Assembly (NCBI GenBank): GCA_025352125.1
Contig: JANXTZ010000046.1
Location: 24,553 to 88,552 of the forward strand
Length of the DNA: 64,000 nucleotides
Origin: Deinococcales bacterium
Lineage (GTDB): Bacteria; Deinococcota; Deinococci; Deinococcales; JAAFIG01
Direction: 5' to 3'
Below are positions 33,239 to 43,721 of this stretch, one piece after another (the stretch's first letter is position 1; the number at the start of each line of letters is the position of its first letter). The translations under genes and the position numbers were made by a program. The notes under the pieces are model-generated. The model worked only from the letters and a program-made list of their open reading frames with translations. It searched no databases and was not told the origin of the DNA.

Positions 33239-33790
33239 ATGATTACAGACCTTAAAAACTTGGAAACCGCCACCTTTGGCGGGGGTTGCTTTTGGTGTCT
33301 CGAGCCTTTGTTCGATAACCTTACAGGTGTGACAGACGTGGTCAGCGGTTATGCGGGCGGGCACACCGTCAATCCAACGTATCAGCAGGTTTGTTCTGAA
33401 ACCACGGGTCACGCCGAGGTCATTCAGATCAAGTTTGACCCAAGCGTTGTCTCTTATCAAGCGTTGCTCGAGGTGTTTTTCACCATGCACGACCCGACCA
33501 CGCTCAACCGTCAGGGCAATGATGTTGGCGAGTCGTATCGCTCGATCATCTTGTATCAAAATGCAGTCCAACTCGAGACAGCAAAAATCGTGATTGCGAA
33601 CTTTGAGCAACAAAAAATTTGGGATCACAAAATTGTCACGCAACTCGAGCCTTACACGGTGTTCTATCCAGCCGAGGATTACCACCAGGAGTATTTTGCC
33701 CGCAATCCTGGGCAGGGCTACTGCCGCATTACTGTCGCGCCCAAAGTCGCAAAGTTTCGCAAAATGTTCCTCGAGAAACTAAAAGTCTAA
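33239..33790 (+). CDS. msrA: Peptide methionine sulfoxide reductase MsrA
   Basis: A 183-residue MsrA, which reduces methionine-S-sulfoxide in proteins. The catalytic motif GGGCFWC has the nucleophile Cys17; VVSGYAGG, TTGHAEVIQ, HDPTTLNRQGNDVGESYRS and AEDYHQEYF are the conserved substrate-pocket segments. Cys20 lies in the active-site motif, and the tail has GQGYCRI for a resolving Cys. Leaderless start: TATCTT 6 nt before ATG. It diverges from the suf operon. Confidence 0.95.
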   Translation: MITDLKNLETATFGGGCFWCLEPLFDNLTGVTDVVSGYAGGHTVNPTYQQVCSETTGHAEVIQIKFDPSVVSYQALLEVFFTMHDPTTLNRQGNDVGESYRSIILYQNAVQLETAKIVIANFEQQKIWDHKIVTQLEPYTVFYPAEDYHQEYFARNPGQGYCRITVAPKVAKFRKMFLEKLKV

Positions 33791-33833
33791 CGACAGCCCT
33801 TCGCCTCTTCAACGACCTGATAGAATTCGCGGC

Positions 33834-34589
33834 ATGGGTTATATCACATCACTTTTCTCAAATGGACCACTCGGAATAGTTTATGGCGCATTGATCCTGT
33901 ATTGCCTGTATCACGCGATCTCGAGGCGTTCCGAGCCGTACTGGTTTTTTTTGATTTTGTTCATTCCTGCGATTGGCGGCATTGCTTATTTTGTCTTGGA
34001 GGTGTTGCCCGATTTGCGGCGTGGAAACCTCAGCATCGACACCAGCGCGTTCCAAAGTTCCAACTCGAGAATCTTAAACAAAGAACGCATCCTTGAGGAG
34101 ATGGACACGCTCGACAACCGCATGAATCTGGCGCGAGAGTACAAAAACGCTGGGCGACTCGAGGATGCCAAAAAAATGCTCGAGTCGGTTTCGAGCATTC
34201 ATCAACAGGACCCTTACGTGCGCTTTGAGCTGGCAGATTTAAATTTCCGCGAAAACAACCTTGAAGTGACCAAAGACATTTTGACAAGCGTGCTCGAGGG
34301 TTGTCCCGAAGAATTGCGCTACCGCGCAAAATTGTTGCTTGCCAGAACGCTTGATGGTCTGGGTGAACTCGAGGCTGCCGAACGGTATTACCGCGAAGCC
34401 ACCACGTACTTCACCGGTGAGGAAGCCAGGGCGCGACTGGCACAGTTTTTGATCGCCCAAGACCGCAAAGACGAGGCGAAAAAGTCGCTCGAGGGTATCT
34501 TGCGCAATTACAAGCGCTCGGCGAGTGTGTATCAACGTCAGCAACGTGAGTGGTTTGATTTGGCTGGCAAACTTCTGAAAGAACTTTAA
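33834..34589 (+). CDS. Membrane-anchored tetratricopeptide-repeat protein
   Basis: A 251-residue protein with two N-terminal transmembrane segments (about 12-28 and 36-56) in a PLDc_N-like arrangement (EPYWFFLILFIPAIGGIAYF). About four TPR units follow (from 95 to 240: LAREYKNAGRLEDAKKMLES, YVRFELADLNFRENNLE, LGELEAAERYYREA and others) facing the cytoplasm. This is a typical scaffold for assembling membrane complexes. It has a leaderless start (TAGAAT, 7 nt, ATG) and ends convergently, overlapping the VWA gene by 4 bp. Confidence 0.8.
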   Translation: MGYITSLFSNGPLGIVYGALILYCLYHAISRRSEPYWFFLILFIPAIGGIAYFVLEVLPDLRRGNLSIDTSAFQSSNSRILNKERILEEMDTLDNRMNLAREYKNAGRLEDAKKMLESVSSIHQQDPYVRFELADLNFRENNLEVTKDILTSVLEGCPEELRYRAKLLLARTLDGLGELEAAERYYREATTYFTGEEARARLAQFLIAQDRKDEAKKSLEGILRNYKRSASVYQRQQREWFDLAGKLLKEL

Positions 34590-35542
34590 ACGATGCGTCT
34601 CGAGCGTTCGCTCCAGGCAATGCTCGAGAGCAACAAAATGCCTGCCAAACCTGCAAAAATGCCCGTGATCTCGCCTGGTTTGGTTGACCAGCCGATGCTG
34701 CGTCCCAAGCCCTGGTAAATGCTGTTGAGTTGTCCACTCGAGCGAGCCTCAAAGTATTTCCCGCCGGTGGTGTCGGCAATGTTCTTTAAAATTTCGGGGT
34801 CAAAACCGACCATCATGCCACCGCCCTGAAAATCGATTGAGCCAGCGTCCGTGCCAAGCCCAACGGTGTACACTTTCACGTCTTTGTTGCGCACCTCGGC
34901 GGCAATCTCGAGCGGTTCGGGGGGGCGGTTATTGCGCCCGTCGGTCAAGAGCACAATGGCGGCGGGCGGCAGCCGTTGACCGCGCACGATTTTGGCGTTC
35001 TCGCCGCGTTCGGGCAGGGCTTGGGTTGCAATTTGCAACCCCGCGCCGATGGCGGTGCCACGCCCAAGTGAAAGTTGGTCAATGGCATCCAGAACGGCGC
35101 TGTGATCGGCAGTCGGTTCGACGTTGACGGCGGCGTAACCGCTGAAGCTGACCAGCCCAATTTTCGTGCCTGCGGGCAGTTGCTTGATAAAAATTCTGGC
35201 TGCGTCTTGGGCAGCCTCAAATCTCGAGGGTTTGATGTCGTCGGCACGCATCGAAAGCGAGACATCGATTGCCAGCATGATGGTGGTTTTGTTGTCAGGC
35301 ACAGGTAAAGCTGCCGTCGGACGGGCGAGCGCGAAAATCCCCAACCCCAGCGCCAGCAGGTACAAGATTGCCGGAATATCACGGTTTCTCGAGAACGTCG
35401 GCGTGCTGACAGACTTTAGAAACTCGAGGTCAGGGTGAAAGACCACACTCTCGGCTGGGAGTTTCTGGTCGCGCCAGTACCACCAGATCAAAAATGGCAC
35501 GATCACCAAGAGTACGAGTTGAAAGGGCCAGAGAAAATTCAT
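34586..35542 (-). CDS. VWA-domain membrane protein (BatA/BatB-like), second copy
   Basis: A 318-residue protein with two N-terminal transmembrane segments, a von Willebrand A domain (about 85-265) with MIDAS motif DVSLS and later Thr/Asp metal ligands (VLLTDGRNN), and a C-terminal transmembrane segment. It is the last gene of a MoxR/DUF58/VWA/VWA operon, a set associated with chaperone-like maturation or stress tolerance. AAGGAG precedes the ATG. The gene is paralogous to the one at 35554. Confidence 0.85.
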   Translation of the reverse strand: MNFLWPFQLVLLVIVPFLIWWYWRDQKLPAESVVFHPDLEFLKSVSTPTFSRNRDIPAILYLLALGLGIFALARPTAALPVPDNKTTIMLAIDVSLSMRADDIKPSRFEAAQDAARIFIKQLPAGTKIGLVSFSGYAAVNVEPTADHSAVLDAIDQLSLGRGTAIGAGLQIATQALPERGENAKIVRGQRLPPAAIVLLTDGRNNRPPEPLEIAAEVRNKDVKVYTVGLGTDAGSIDFQGGGMMVGFDPEILKNIADTTGGKYFEARSSGQLNSIYQGLGRSIGWSTKPGEITGIFAGLAGILLLSSIAWSERSRRIV

Positions 35543-35553
35543 GCCAAGCTCCT

Positions 35554-36600
35554 TTAAGGAATCCTGCGTTGCCAGTGAAGGCTGAGTCCCGCGCCCGTCA
35601 GCATCAAAACCACTGCCAAGCCCGACAGGATGCCGCCAAGCTCGAGTTTGGTGGCTTCCCAGATGGTGACAGTCCCAAGTTCTTTGTAGATTTTCTCGAG
35701 CGCCGCTTTTTCGGGCGGGAAGACAAATTTGCCCTCAGTCTCGAGCGCCATGCTTTCAAGGGTTTTGGGGGTGCACGGGACAAAATATTGTTTGCCATCA
35801 ATTTGCAAGACCGCGCCGCCCTCTTTGCAGACAGCAATTGTATAGAGTTTGACTTTGTATTGCTTGGCAAATTTGGCTGCCAGTTGGGGGTCAGCGGAGA
35901 CGTTGCTGGTGCCGTCAGAAATTAAGACAATGGCGCCAGGGGGCAGGGTGGTGGCGTCAACGGGCTTGATCGGTTGTCCGGTGCTCGGGTCAATGCTTTG
36001 GGGTTTGGGTTGATTGGCGTTGGATTTCAGTCCCAGCAACTCACTTGGAATATCCACGTTTTTGCGCCCTGGTAAACTTCGGACGCTACCGACCACCGCA
36101 TCTGCCAGACTGGTGTTGGCAGCAACTTTGACATTATTGAGTTTCTCGAGCAGGGTGGTTCGGTCGGTGGTGGCAGGCACGACAATGGCGGCGCTGTCTG
36201 AAAATGTTGCCAAACCAATCATGGTGCTGCTGGGCGCGAGTTTGACAAATTCTTTGACAATCTCTTTGGCAACCTCGAGTCTGCTTGGGTTGACATCGGT
36301 CGCCTGCATACTCTTGCTGGTGTCGAGCGCGATCATCACGGCGGCTTTGTTGACGGGCAGTGGCGGTGTGCCAATTGGTCGTGCCGCCGAAAACAGCAGC
36401 AATGCCAGCGCGATCAGTTGCAGGTTCAGAGGCCATCTCGAGTGTGATTGCTTGGTGTTTGAAAGAACGTTTGGCAACAGATTTGCGTCGGCGTAGGCGG
36501 TGGCGGTGTTGACACGAACTTTGGCGCTGCGCCGCACAAACCAGATTGCCAGAGGCACGAGCGGCATCAGCAGCAACAGCAGTGGCCAGGTAAAAGTCAT
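35554..36600 (-). CDS. VWA-domain membrane protein (BatA-like), first copy
   Basis: A 348-residue paralogue of the downstream VWA protein: N-terminal transmembrane segments, MIDAS DTSKS in ALDTSKSMQATDV, VLISDGTSN, and a C-terminal transmembrane anchor before RRIP. A Pro-rich insert (NQPKPQSIDPSTGQPIKPV) is not present in the second copy. Two adjacent copies could form a hetero-oligomer regulated by the MoxR ATPase. A GAGGG ribosome binding site is 7 nt from the ATG. Confidence 0.85.
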   Translation of the reverse strand: MTFTWPLLLLLMPLVPLAIWFVRRSAKVRVNTATAYADANLLPNVLSNTKQSHSRWPLNLQLIALALLLFSAARPIGTPPLPVNKAAVMIALDTSKSMQATDVNPSRLEVAKEIVKEFVKLAPSSTMIGLATFSDSAAIVVPATTDRTTLLEKLNNVKVAANTSLADAVVGSVRSLPGRKNVDIPSELLGLKSNANQPKPQSIDPSTGQPIKPVDATTLPPGAIVLISDGTSNVSADPQLAAKFAKQYKVKLYTIAVCKEGGAVLQIDGKQYFVPCTPKTLESMALETEGKFVFPPEKAALEKIYKELGTVTIWEATKLELGGILSGLAVVLMLTGAGLSLHWQRRIP

Positions 36601-36625
36601 GTTTGTCCCTCGAGTTTGGCAGTGT

Positions 36626-37597
36626 TCATCTGCGACCTCGGCGTTTGAGCGTGAATTTCATGATTGGAGCGATAACCTCTAAGTGCGTGCTCAGCTCGAG
36701 CGTATCAACCCGAGCGCCCCTGAAAGCTCGAGCCACGCGTTGATTGCGGTTTGACACCATTTGCGCGTGGGCGAGGCGAACTTTGGGGTTGCTGGTATCG
36801 ACCCAGACTTCACTGCCCGATTCTGGGTCGCGCAAGCGCACGCCGCCAACATTGGGCAACTCGCGCTCTGCTGGGTCAGAGATGCGCACCGCGATCACAT
36901 CGTGGCGTTGCGCGAGGCGTCCGAGCGGTTGCGCCCAATTGGAATTCGCGTCCATGAAGTCAGAAACCACAAACAACATCGTGCGCCGTTTTAAAGTGCG
37001 TTCGACCCGCTCGAGTGCCGCCTCCAGGTTGCTGATGCTGCCAGGCATCAAGTTTTCTTGAAGGTTTGACAACTGATGCAAAATATTGAGGGTTTGCGCC
37101 CGTCCGGTTCGCGGCGGCACAAACTTGATGCCCGCCTCGTTTACGCCCAGACAGCCAATCTTGTCGCCGTGCCGCGTGATGATGCTCGAGAGCACACCGG
37201 CGAACTCGAGAGCCAAATCTCGTTTTAAGACCCGCCTTGTGCCGAAAGTCATGCTCTTGGACATGTCCACCACCATCCAGGCGGTAATTTCGCGCTCTTC
37301 ACGGTATTGACGCACGTGCAATTTGCCAGACCGAGCGGTAACATTCCAATCCATGCGCCGCACCTCGTCGCCAGGTTGGTATTCGCGGATTTCGGCGAGG
37401 TCGAGGCTGGGACCGTAAAAAATACCCGAGTAATCACCAAATAAAAACCCGTCCAAGCGTTTGATGACTTTAAGCTCGAGCCTTCGCAGCAAAGCCTCAG
37501 GCAATTCTGGGGCTTTGGGTTTTGGTCGAACCTCGGGTGCTTTGGGTTTTGGGCGGGTCAAGGTCAGCATGTTTTGGGTTTCTCGAGTTCTGATCAC
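36626..37597 (-). CDS. DUF58-domain protein of the MoxR cluster
   Basis: A 323-residue DUF58 protein. The signature YQPGDEVRRMDWNVTARSG is at about residues 73-91, followed by a VWA-like fold whose metal motif is DMSKS. These proteins are partners of MoxR ATPases and adaptors to VWA membrane proteins. The N-terminus has two copies of RPKPKAPE, a small Pro/Lys linker repeat. The GTG at 37597 is listed as start; the in-frame ATG at 37570 is an equal alternative, and neither has a clear ribosome binding site. Confidence 0.85.
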   Translation of the reverse strand: MIRTRETQNMLTLTRPKPKAPEVRPKPKAPELPEALLRRLELKVIKRLDGFLFGDYSGIFYGPSLDLAEIREYQPGDEVRRMDWNVTARSGKLHVRQYREEREITAWMVVDMSKSMTFGTRRVLKRDLALEFAGVLSSIITRHGDKIGCLGVNEAGIKFVPPRTGRAQTLNILHQLSNLQENLMPGSISNLEAALERVERTLKRRTMLFVVSDFMDANSNWAQPLGRLAQRHDVIAVRISDPAERELPNVGGVRLRDPESGSEVWVDTSNPKVRLAHAQMVSNRNQRVARAFRGARVDTLELSTHLEVIAPIMKFTLKRRGRR

Positions 37598-37617
37598 GAA
37601 ATACGAATTTTAAAGGT

Positions 37618-38679
37618 TTAAAGATTGACTTCCATGCCAGTTGCTTGGCTGTTCTGGGTTTTGTACGGGTCGCCCATGTGTACTTTTGGCAGTGGAATGG
37701 CTTTCAAGATCATGTCGATAAAGTCTTCCATTTTCTTCTCGTCCGCCAGCGCCTCGTAAGACGGCATGATGCGATGACGCAAGATTTCTGGGGCGAGGTC
37801 GCGCACGTCTTCGGGCAGGGCGTACTCGCGCCCACGCAAGACCGCCAGGGCTTTCGCGCCTAAAATCAGATTCACGCTGCCTCGAGGCGAAGAACCGTAA
37901 GCAATGTATTTTTTGAGTTCTGGCAGCTTGGCTTCGCTTGGGTCACGTGTGGCTCGAGCCAGACGCACGGCGTACTCGGTGACGTTTGGATGCACGTAAA
38001 TTCGGTCCGCCATTTCCTGCAAACCACGTAATTCTTCTGAAGACAGGACTTTATTGATTGCCTCGAATTTGGTGCTGACCCTGTCCACCACGGTCATTTC
38101 CTCGTGAAAACCAGGATAGCCGATAATCACCTTAAACATAAAACGATCTACCTGCGCCTCGGGCAGAAAATAGGTGCCCTCGGACTCGATGGGATTTTGC
38201 GTGGCGAGCACCAAAAACGGGTCGGGCAATTTGAATGTCTGCTGTCCAATGGTGACCTGGCGTTCCTGCATCGCCTCGAGAAGCGCACTCTGAATTTTGG
38301 CGGGCGCACGGTTGATCTCGTCTGCCAGCACCAGATTCGCCATGATCGGTCCCAGCTCGACCTCGAACTTGGATTCTTTCTGGTTGTAAATTCGTGTGCC
38401 GATCAAATCGGCTGGCACAAGGTCGGGCGTGAACTGAATGCGCCTGAACGTCGCGCCTATAGCATCGGCGGTGGTCTTGATTGCCAGGGTCTTGGCAAGT
38501 CCAGGCACGCCCTCGATCAAGATGTGCCCCCGAGCAAGGAGCGCCACCAACATTCGCTCGAGCATCAAATCTTGCCCGACAATCACACGTTTGACCTCGA
38601 ATAACAAGGTGCGCAGTTTGGCGGCGGCTTCAACCACAGAATTTGGTTCGATTGTCGGTTTGGTGCTCATGTCGTCCAT
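37618..38679 (-). CDS. MoxR-family AAA+ ATPase
   Basis: A 353-residue AAA+ ATPase. Walker A is EGVPGLAKT, Walker B LVLADEINRAPAKIQ, sensor 1 LVLATQNPIESEGTY, and the C-terminal lid has YGSSPRGSVNLILGAKALA. MoxR proteins act as chaperone-like machines that activate or insert partners, here presumably the VWA proteins downstream. First gene of the four-gene operon; GGGAG lies 7 nt before the ATG. Confidence 0.92.
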   Translation of the reverse strand: MDDMSTKPTIEPNSVVEAAAKLRTLLFEVKRVIVGQDLMLERMLVALLARGHILIEGVPGLAKTLAIKTTADAIGATFRRIQFTPDLVPADLIGTRIYNQKESKFEVELGPIMANLVLADEINRAPAKIQSALLEAMQERQVTIGQQTFKLPDPFLVLATQNPIESEGTYFLPEAQVDRFMFKVIIGYPGFHEEMTVVDRVSTKFEAINKVLSSEELRGLQEMADRIYVHPNVTEYAVRLARATRDPSEAKLPELKKYIAYGSSPRGSVNLILGAKALAVLRGREYALPEDVRDLAPEILRHRIMPSYEALADEKKMEDFIDMILKAIPLPKVHMGDPYKTQNSQATGMEVNL

Positions 38680-38701
38680 GTGTTTGCTCCCAGTGTAGAG
38701 T

Positions 38702-39214
38702 TTAGCTGCGGGTGTTTGGCAAGGTTGGCGCGAAGGGATTCAAAGGATTTTCTGGATCACTTGGTACTGGTGTGCTGGGTTGAATCGGCACCGCTCGAGG
38801 TTGGGCTGGCGTGTTTTGCGGTGTGCTGGGTTGAGGTGTGGTGCCCGGCGCACTGGGCTGCAAGGGAACCAGCTCTTGCGGCTGACCATTGCGCCCAGGT
38901 TGGTTGCCATTTTGCTGCCCTGGTTGCGGCTGTTGACCAGGCTGCGGAAAGGTGTACAACTTTCCATCCTGCAAAATTTGGACTGGGCAATCTTGTGGTT
39001 TCTGCCCCTGACCAGGCGGCGGTTGCTGCCCGTTTGGATTTAACGGAATCAACTCTCGAGCGTCGTTGTTCGGATTTGTGGGCGCTTGAGTATTTTGCAC
39101 ACGAATCAAATCAGGAATGGCTTGATTCACGGTGATAATCTCTTTTGGCGCACTCGAGCGACCCGCGAAAAAACCACCAACAGCGATGAAACCGCCAATT
39201 AAAACCAACGCCAT
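38702..39214 (-). CDS. Pro/Gln-rich exported or membrane-anchored protein
   Basis: A 170-residue protein beginning MALVLIGGFIAVGGFFAGRS (a membrane anchor or uncleaved signal). A long low-complexity region of Pro, Gln, Asn, Thr and Gly follows (about 55-170), interrupted by DCPVQILQDGKLYTFPQPG. It is probably an extracytoplasmic linker protein. The frame runs back to 39391, but the ATG at 39214 gives a sensible membrane anchor. It lies 22 bp upstream of the MoxR gene and may belong to the same transcript. Confidence 0.65.
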   Translation of the reverse strand: MALVLIGGFIAVGGFFAGRSSAPKEIITVNQAIPDLIRVQNTQAPTNPNNDARELIPLNPNGQQPPPGQGQKPQDCPVQILQDGKLYTFPQPGQQPQPGQQNGNQPGRNGQPQELVPLQPSAPGTTPQPSTPQNTPAQPRAVPIQPSTPVPSDPENPLNPFAPTLPNTRS

Positions 39215-39385
39215 TTGTTTGAGCACCTCGAGCACCTCCGCTAGAAAGTAGTTTACTGAATTAACTGTGCGAGAACTGAGAAAAAATACCAGAAGTGCCT
39301 CGAGAAATCGCATCACAGCAAATCTTGATCGACTCGTGTACACTGAGCACCCCCAGTATAGACTTGGGGTGTAGAGGAACTGTGA

Positions 39386-40816
39386 ATGCATAAAGTAGCC
39401 ATTGTAGGACGCCCCAACGTGGGCAAATCAAGTTTGTTCAACCGCATGATCGGCAAACGTGCCGCCGTGGTCGCTGACGAACCAGGCGTGACGCGTGATG
39501 TCAAGGAAGAATTCATGATGTTTGAAAACCACCGCATTCTGCTGATGGACACCGGCGGACTGTGGAGCGGTGACGAGTGGGAAGCCAAGATTCTCGAGAA
39601 AGCCGAGATGGCAATCCATGACGCTCAAGTGGTGCTGTTTGCCGTTGATGCCCGCACCGAACTCTCGAGCGCCGATGAAGAGATTGCCAAATGGTTGCGC
39701 CGTCTGGGCAAGCCCGTGATTTTGGTCGCCACCAAGATTGACTCCAATAAGCAAGAAAGTCTGCTTTTAAACCTCTATCAACTCGGGTTTGGTGACCCAA
39801 TGCCAACCAGCGCCGAACATGCCAGGGGCTTGGATGACGTGATGGACAGGGTACTCGAGATTTTGCCCAAAGATGACGAGGAGATCACGGACGTTTCTCC
39901 GATTCGGGTGGCGCTGATTGGACGCCCCAACACCGGCAAATCGAGCATGTTGAACGCCATCACGGGTTCGGAACGGGTGATTGTTTCGCCGATTGCTGGC
40001 ACAACCAGGGACGCGATAGATATTGAATTCAATTATGCGGGTCAGCGTTTTATTTTGATTGACACCGCAGGTATTCGTCACCGTCCCAAAGACAACATCG
40101 AATTGTTTGCGCAACTCCGCAGTGAGCAAAGCATCAGAAACTCCGACGTCAACTTGCTGGTGATTGATCCATTTGAACTGGGCGACCACGAGATGAAACT
40201 GGCGAACATGGCGTATGACGCTGGAAAACCGGTCATCATCATCATCAACAAGTGGGATTTGGTGCCAGAAGAGGACCTGAAAAAAGTCGAAAAAGACATT
40301 TCCCAGCGCCTCAACCACCTCGATTTTGCGCCCAGGGTGTATACAAGTGCCATCAATGAGTACGGTATTCACGAACTTCTTGCCGAATGCACCAAACTCT
40401 ACACGCTCTGGCAGACCAGGGTGAGTACGGGCGACCTGAACAGGTGGCTCGAGGTTTGGCAGATGCGTCAACAAATGCCGAACTTCAAGGGCAAGCCGTT
40501 GAAAATGTATTACATGACCCAAGCCGAAACCGCACCGCCAACCTTTGTGATTTTCTGTAACAGGGCGGACTTCGTGACTCGAGCTTACGAGGGTTTCTTG
40601 CGCAACCGCATCCGTGAAGACCTCGATCTTCCAGGCATTCCCGTGCGTATCGTCTGGCGCGAACGCGGCGCGGCATTTCAAAAGAAAGAAAAAACCTCGA
40701 GCAAGGCGGAAGTTGCCCGCGAAGAACACGCACTTGAGGGTGAACGTGGTTCTAAACCACCGAGTGCCAGAAGTGAGCGGCGCAAAGCGGCAGCCGAAAA
40801 AATAGAAAAAAAGTAA
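39386..40816 (+). CDS. der: Ribosome-associated GTPase Der (EngA)
   Basis: A 476-residue tandem GTPase required for 50S subunit assembly. G1 motifs are GRPNVGKSS in domain 1 and GRPNTGKSS in domain 2; G3 is DTGGL and DTAGI; G4 is TKID in domain 1 (Thr in place of the usual Asn) and NKWD in domain 2. The KH-like domain ends near VRIVWRERG, and a basic, Lys/Glu-rich tail of about 45 residues follows, longer than in E. coli. GAGGAAC serves as ribosome binding site; TATAGA at about 39357 is the likely -10. Confidence 0.96.
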   Translation: MHKVAIVGRPNVGKSSLFNRMIGKRAAVVADEPGVTRDVKEEFMMFENHRILLMDTGGLWSGDEWEAKILEKAEMAIHDAQVVLFAVDARTELSSADEEIAKWLRRLGKPVILVATKIDSNKQESLLLNLYQLGFGDPMPTSAEHARGLDDVMDRVLEILPKDDEEITDVSPIRVALIGRPNTGKSSMLNAITGSERVIVSPIAGTTRDAIDIEFNYAGQRFILIDTAGIRHRPKDNIELFAQLRSEQSIRNSDVNLLVIDPFELGDHEMKLANMAYDAGKPVIIIINKWDLVPEEDLKKVEKDISQRLNHLDFAPRVYTSAINEYGIHELLAECTKLYTLWQTRVSTGDLNRWLEVWQMRQQMPNFKGKPLKMYYMTQAETAPPTFVIFCNRADFVTRAYEGFLRNRIREDLDLPGIPVRIVWRERGAAFQKKEKTSSKAEVAREEHALEGERGSKPPSARSERRKAAAEKIEKK

Positions 40817-40826
40817 ATCTCGAGAT

Positions 40827-40877
40827 ACCCTCTCATCCCCAACCCTTGTCTCATCGGAGAGAAGGGAGTTTTATTGC
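40827..40877. repeat. Dispersed hairpin repeat, copy 3 (inverted)
   Basis: The complement reads GCAATAAAACTCCCTTCTC... to GGGGATGAGAGGGTA, matching copies 1 and 2 at both ends, with a different hairpin loop (TCCGATGAGACAA). It lies 11 bp past the der stop, suggesting a terminator-like or mRNA-end role. Confidence 0.7.
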
Positions 40878-40948
40878 TAACTTGAGTGGCTGAAATCGAT
40901 ACTCGAGGATTTTGAAATCAGTTTTTTGTAACTCGAGTATACTGAGTC

Positions 40949-41524
40949 ATGCCTCGAGTTTCGCCAGTCAAAACCGTTGCCACGTTTGAAGATTACGTGC
41001 GTTTTGAGACAACTTCAGACGTGCGCCATGAGTTCGTGGATGGCAATCTGTTTGTCAAGGCAGGCGGCTTGAAACGGCATAATTTTGTGGCAGGAATGCT
41101 TTACGCAAAACTTTTGCCGATTTCCGTCGCTCGAGGTTGCTACACGTATTTTGCTGACGTTATTACTCGAATGCCAAGCGGCACAGGATATTACCCCGAT
41201 GTGCTGGTCACTTGCGACTCGAGCATGGATACAAACCGTGTCGTGTACCGCCCTAACATTCTGATCGAAGTCCTCTCGCAAAGCACCGAAGCCATAGACC
41301 GAGGCGAGAAATGGGAGCAATACCAAACCATCCCAAGCCTCGAGCAGTACGTGCTGCTTTCGCAGAACGAAGCAATTGCAGAGATATTCTCGAGAAATGA
41401 TGACAAGTGGTTGTACGAACGCCTGACTGGTGATGCGACCCTCAGATTCTCGAGTCTCGAGTTGGAAATTGTTCTTTCGGACTTGTACAAGAACCTACCT
41501 CAAGCTGACACTGAAGAATCCTAA
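40949..41524 (+). CDS. Uma2-family (DUF820) nuclease-like protein
   Basis: A 191-residue Uma2/DUF820 protein with a restriction-endonuclease-like core. DVRHEFVDGNLF, then the catalytic-type PDVLVTCD, PNILIEVLSQSTEAIDRGEKWEQY (Glu...Lys) and EQYVLLSQ are the usual motifs. The biological role of this family is unknown. Leaderless start: TATACT 5 nt before ATG. Its end overlaps the convergent second Uma2 gene by 4 bp. Confidence 0.85.
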   Translation: MPRVSPVKTVATFEDYVRFETTSDVRHEFVDGNLFVKAGGLKRHNFVAGMLYAKLLPISVARGCYTYFADVITRMPSGTGYYPDVLVTCDSSMDTNRVVYRPNILIEVLSQSTEAIDRGEKWEQYQTIPSLEQYVLLSQNEAIAEIFSRNDDKWLYERLTGDATLRFSSLELEIVLSDLYKNLPQADTEES

Positions 41525-42006
41525 ATCTCCACTGAACATCCACACTCGAGCGCAAAAACCGTGGGAGACACGAATTCTCGAGTTCCCGAAACCGTGTGAT
41601 GCCAAATTTCCAAACTGCGTGGGTCGAACACCAGAATGTCTTTGACGCCATTCTCGAGGTAAAACTGTGGCGCGAGTTCTTTGTCTTTAATCTCGTACCC
41701 AACTGAAATAATTTCGATGACCGCCTCTGGAATCAGGGTAATTGCTTCGTCGAGTTCGGTGGGTTCTTGGCAAAAAATACTGATGTCAGGACGTTTGATC
41801 GAATTGATTGCAAACTTCACGTAGACATCTGCGACATGGTGACAACCGCAATCACCAAGACTTTTGATACTCTGTTGAATTCGGAACGATTCGCGTTGAT
41901 GGCGAAACGCGGGACTGGCTTCCCAAATCGGGATTCCATTCATCATTTCAATGCGGATGCCAGCTTCATCCGCACGCTCGAGCAAATCAGAAAAAGGTAA
42001 AGCCAT
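41521..42006 (-). CDS. Uma2-family (DUF820) nuclease-like protein, second gene
   Basis: A 161-residue Uma2-type protein. RPDISIFCQEP and AVIEIISVGYEIKDKE supply the PD...ExK-like residues, and YLENGVKDILVFDPRS the downstream strand. It is only weakly similar to the neighbour at 40949, so this is not a recent duplication. The ATG at 42006 is preceded at 7 nt by TAAAAT (leaderless), which excludes the longer start at 42042. Confidence 0.8.
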   Translation of the reverse strand: MALPFSDLLERADEAGIRIEMMNGIPIWEASPAFRHQRESFRIQQSIKSLGDCGCHHVADVYVKFAINSIKRPDISIFCQEPTELDEAITLIPEAVIEIISVGYEIKDKELAPQFYLENGVKDILVFDPRSLEIWHHTVSGTREFVSPTVFALECGCSVEI

Positions 42007-42154
42007 ACTGAGTATTTTACCCTCGAGTTGCCTCGTGTGCAACGTATTGAACCTGAGTAAATTTTTGTAGTCGAAGATAGATACTGATTTTCAGAACTAC
42101 ACATTTGAATGAAAACCCTCGAGTTTCGCGCTTCCTGTGTAGAATCAAATCTCA

Positions 42155-43720
<1,566 letters not shown>

Positions 43721-43721
43721 G

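Noticed and set aside
39349..39374. Inverted repeat CACCCC...GGGGTG upstream of der
   Set aside because: A 6-bp stem with a long loop overlapping the likely -10 region; too weak to call an operator.
39767..40729. 320-codon minus-strand frame opposite der
   Set aside because: der has all GTPase motifs; the reverse frame lacks a start signal and any family resemblance.
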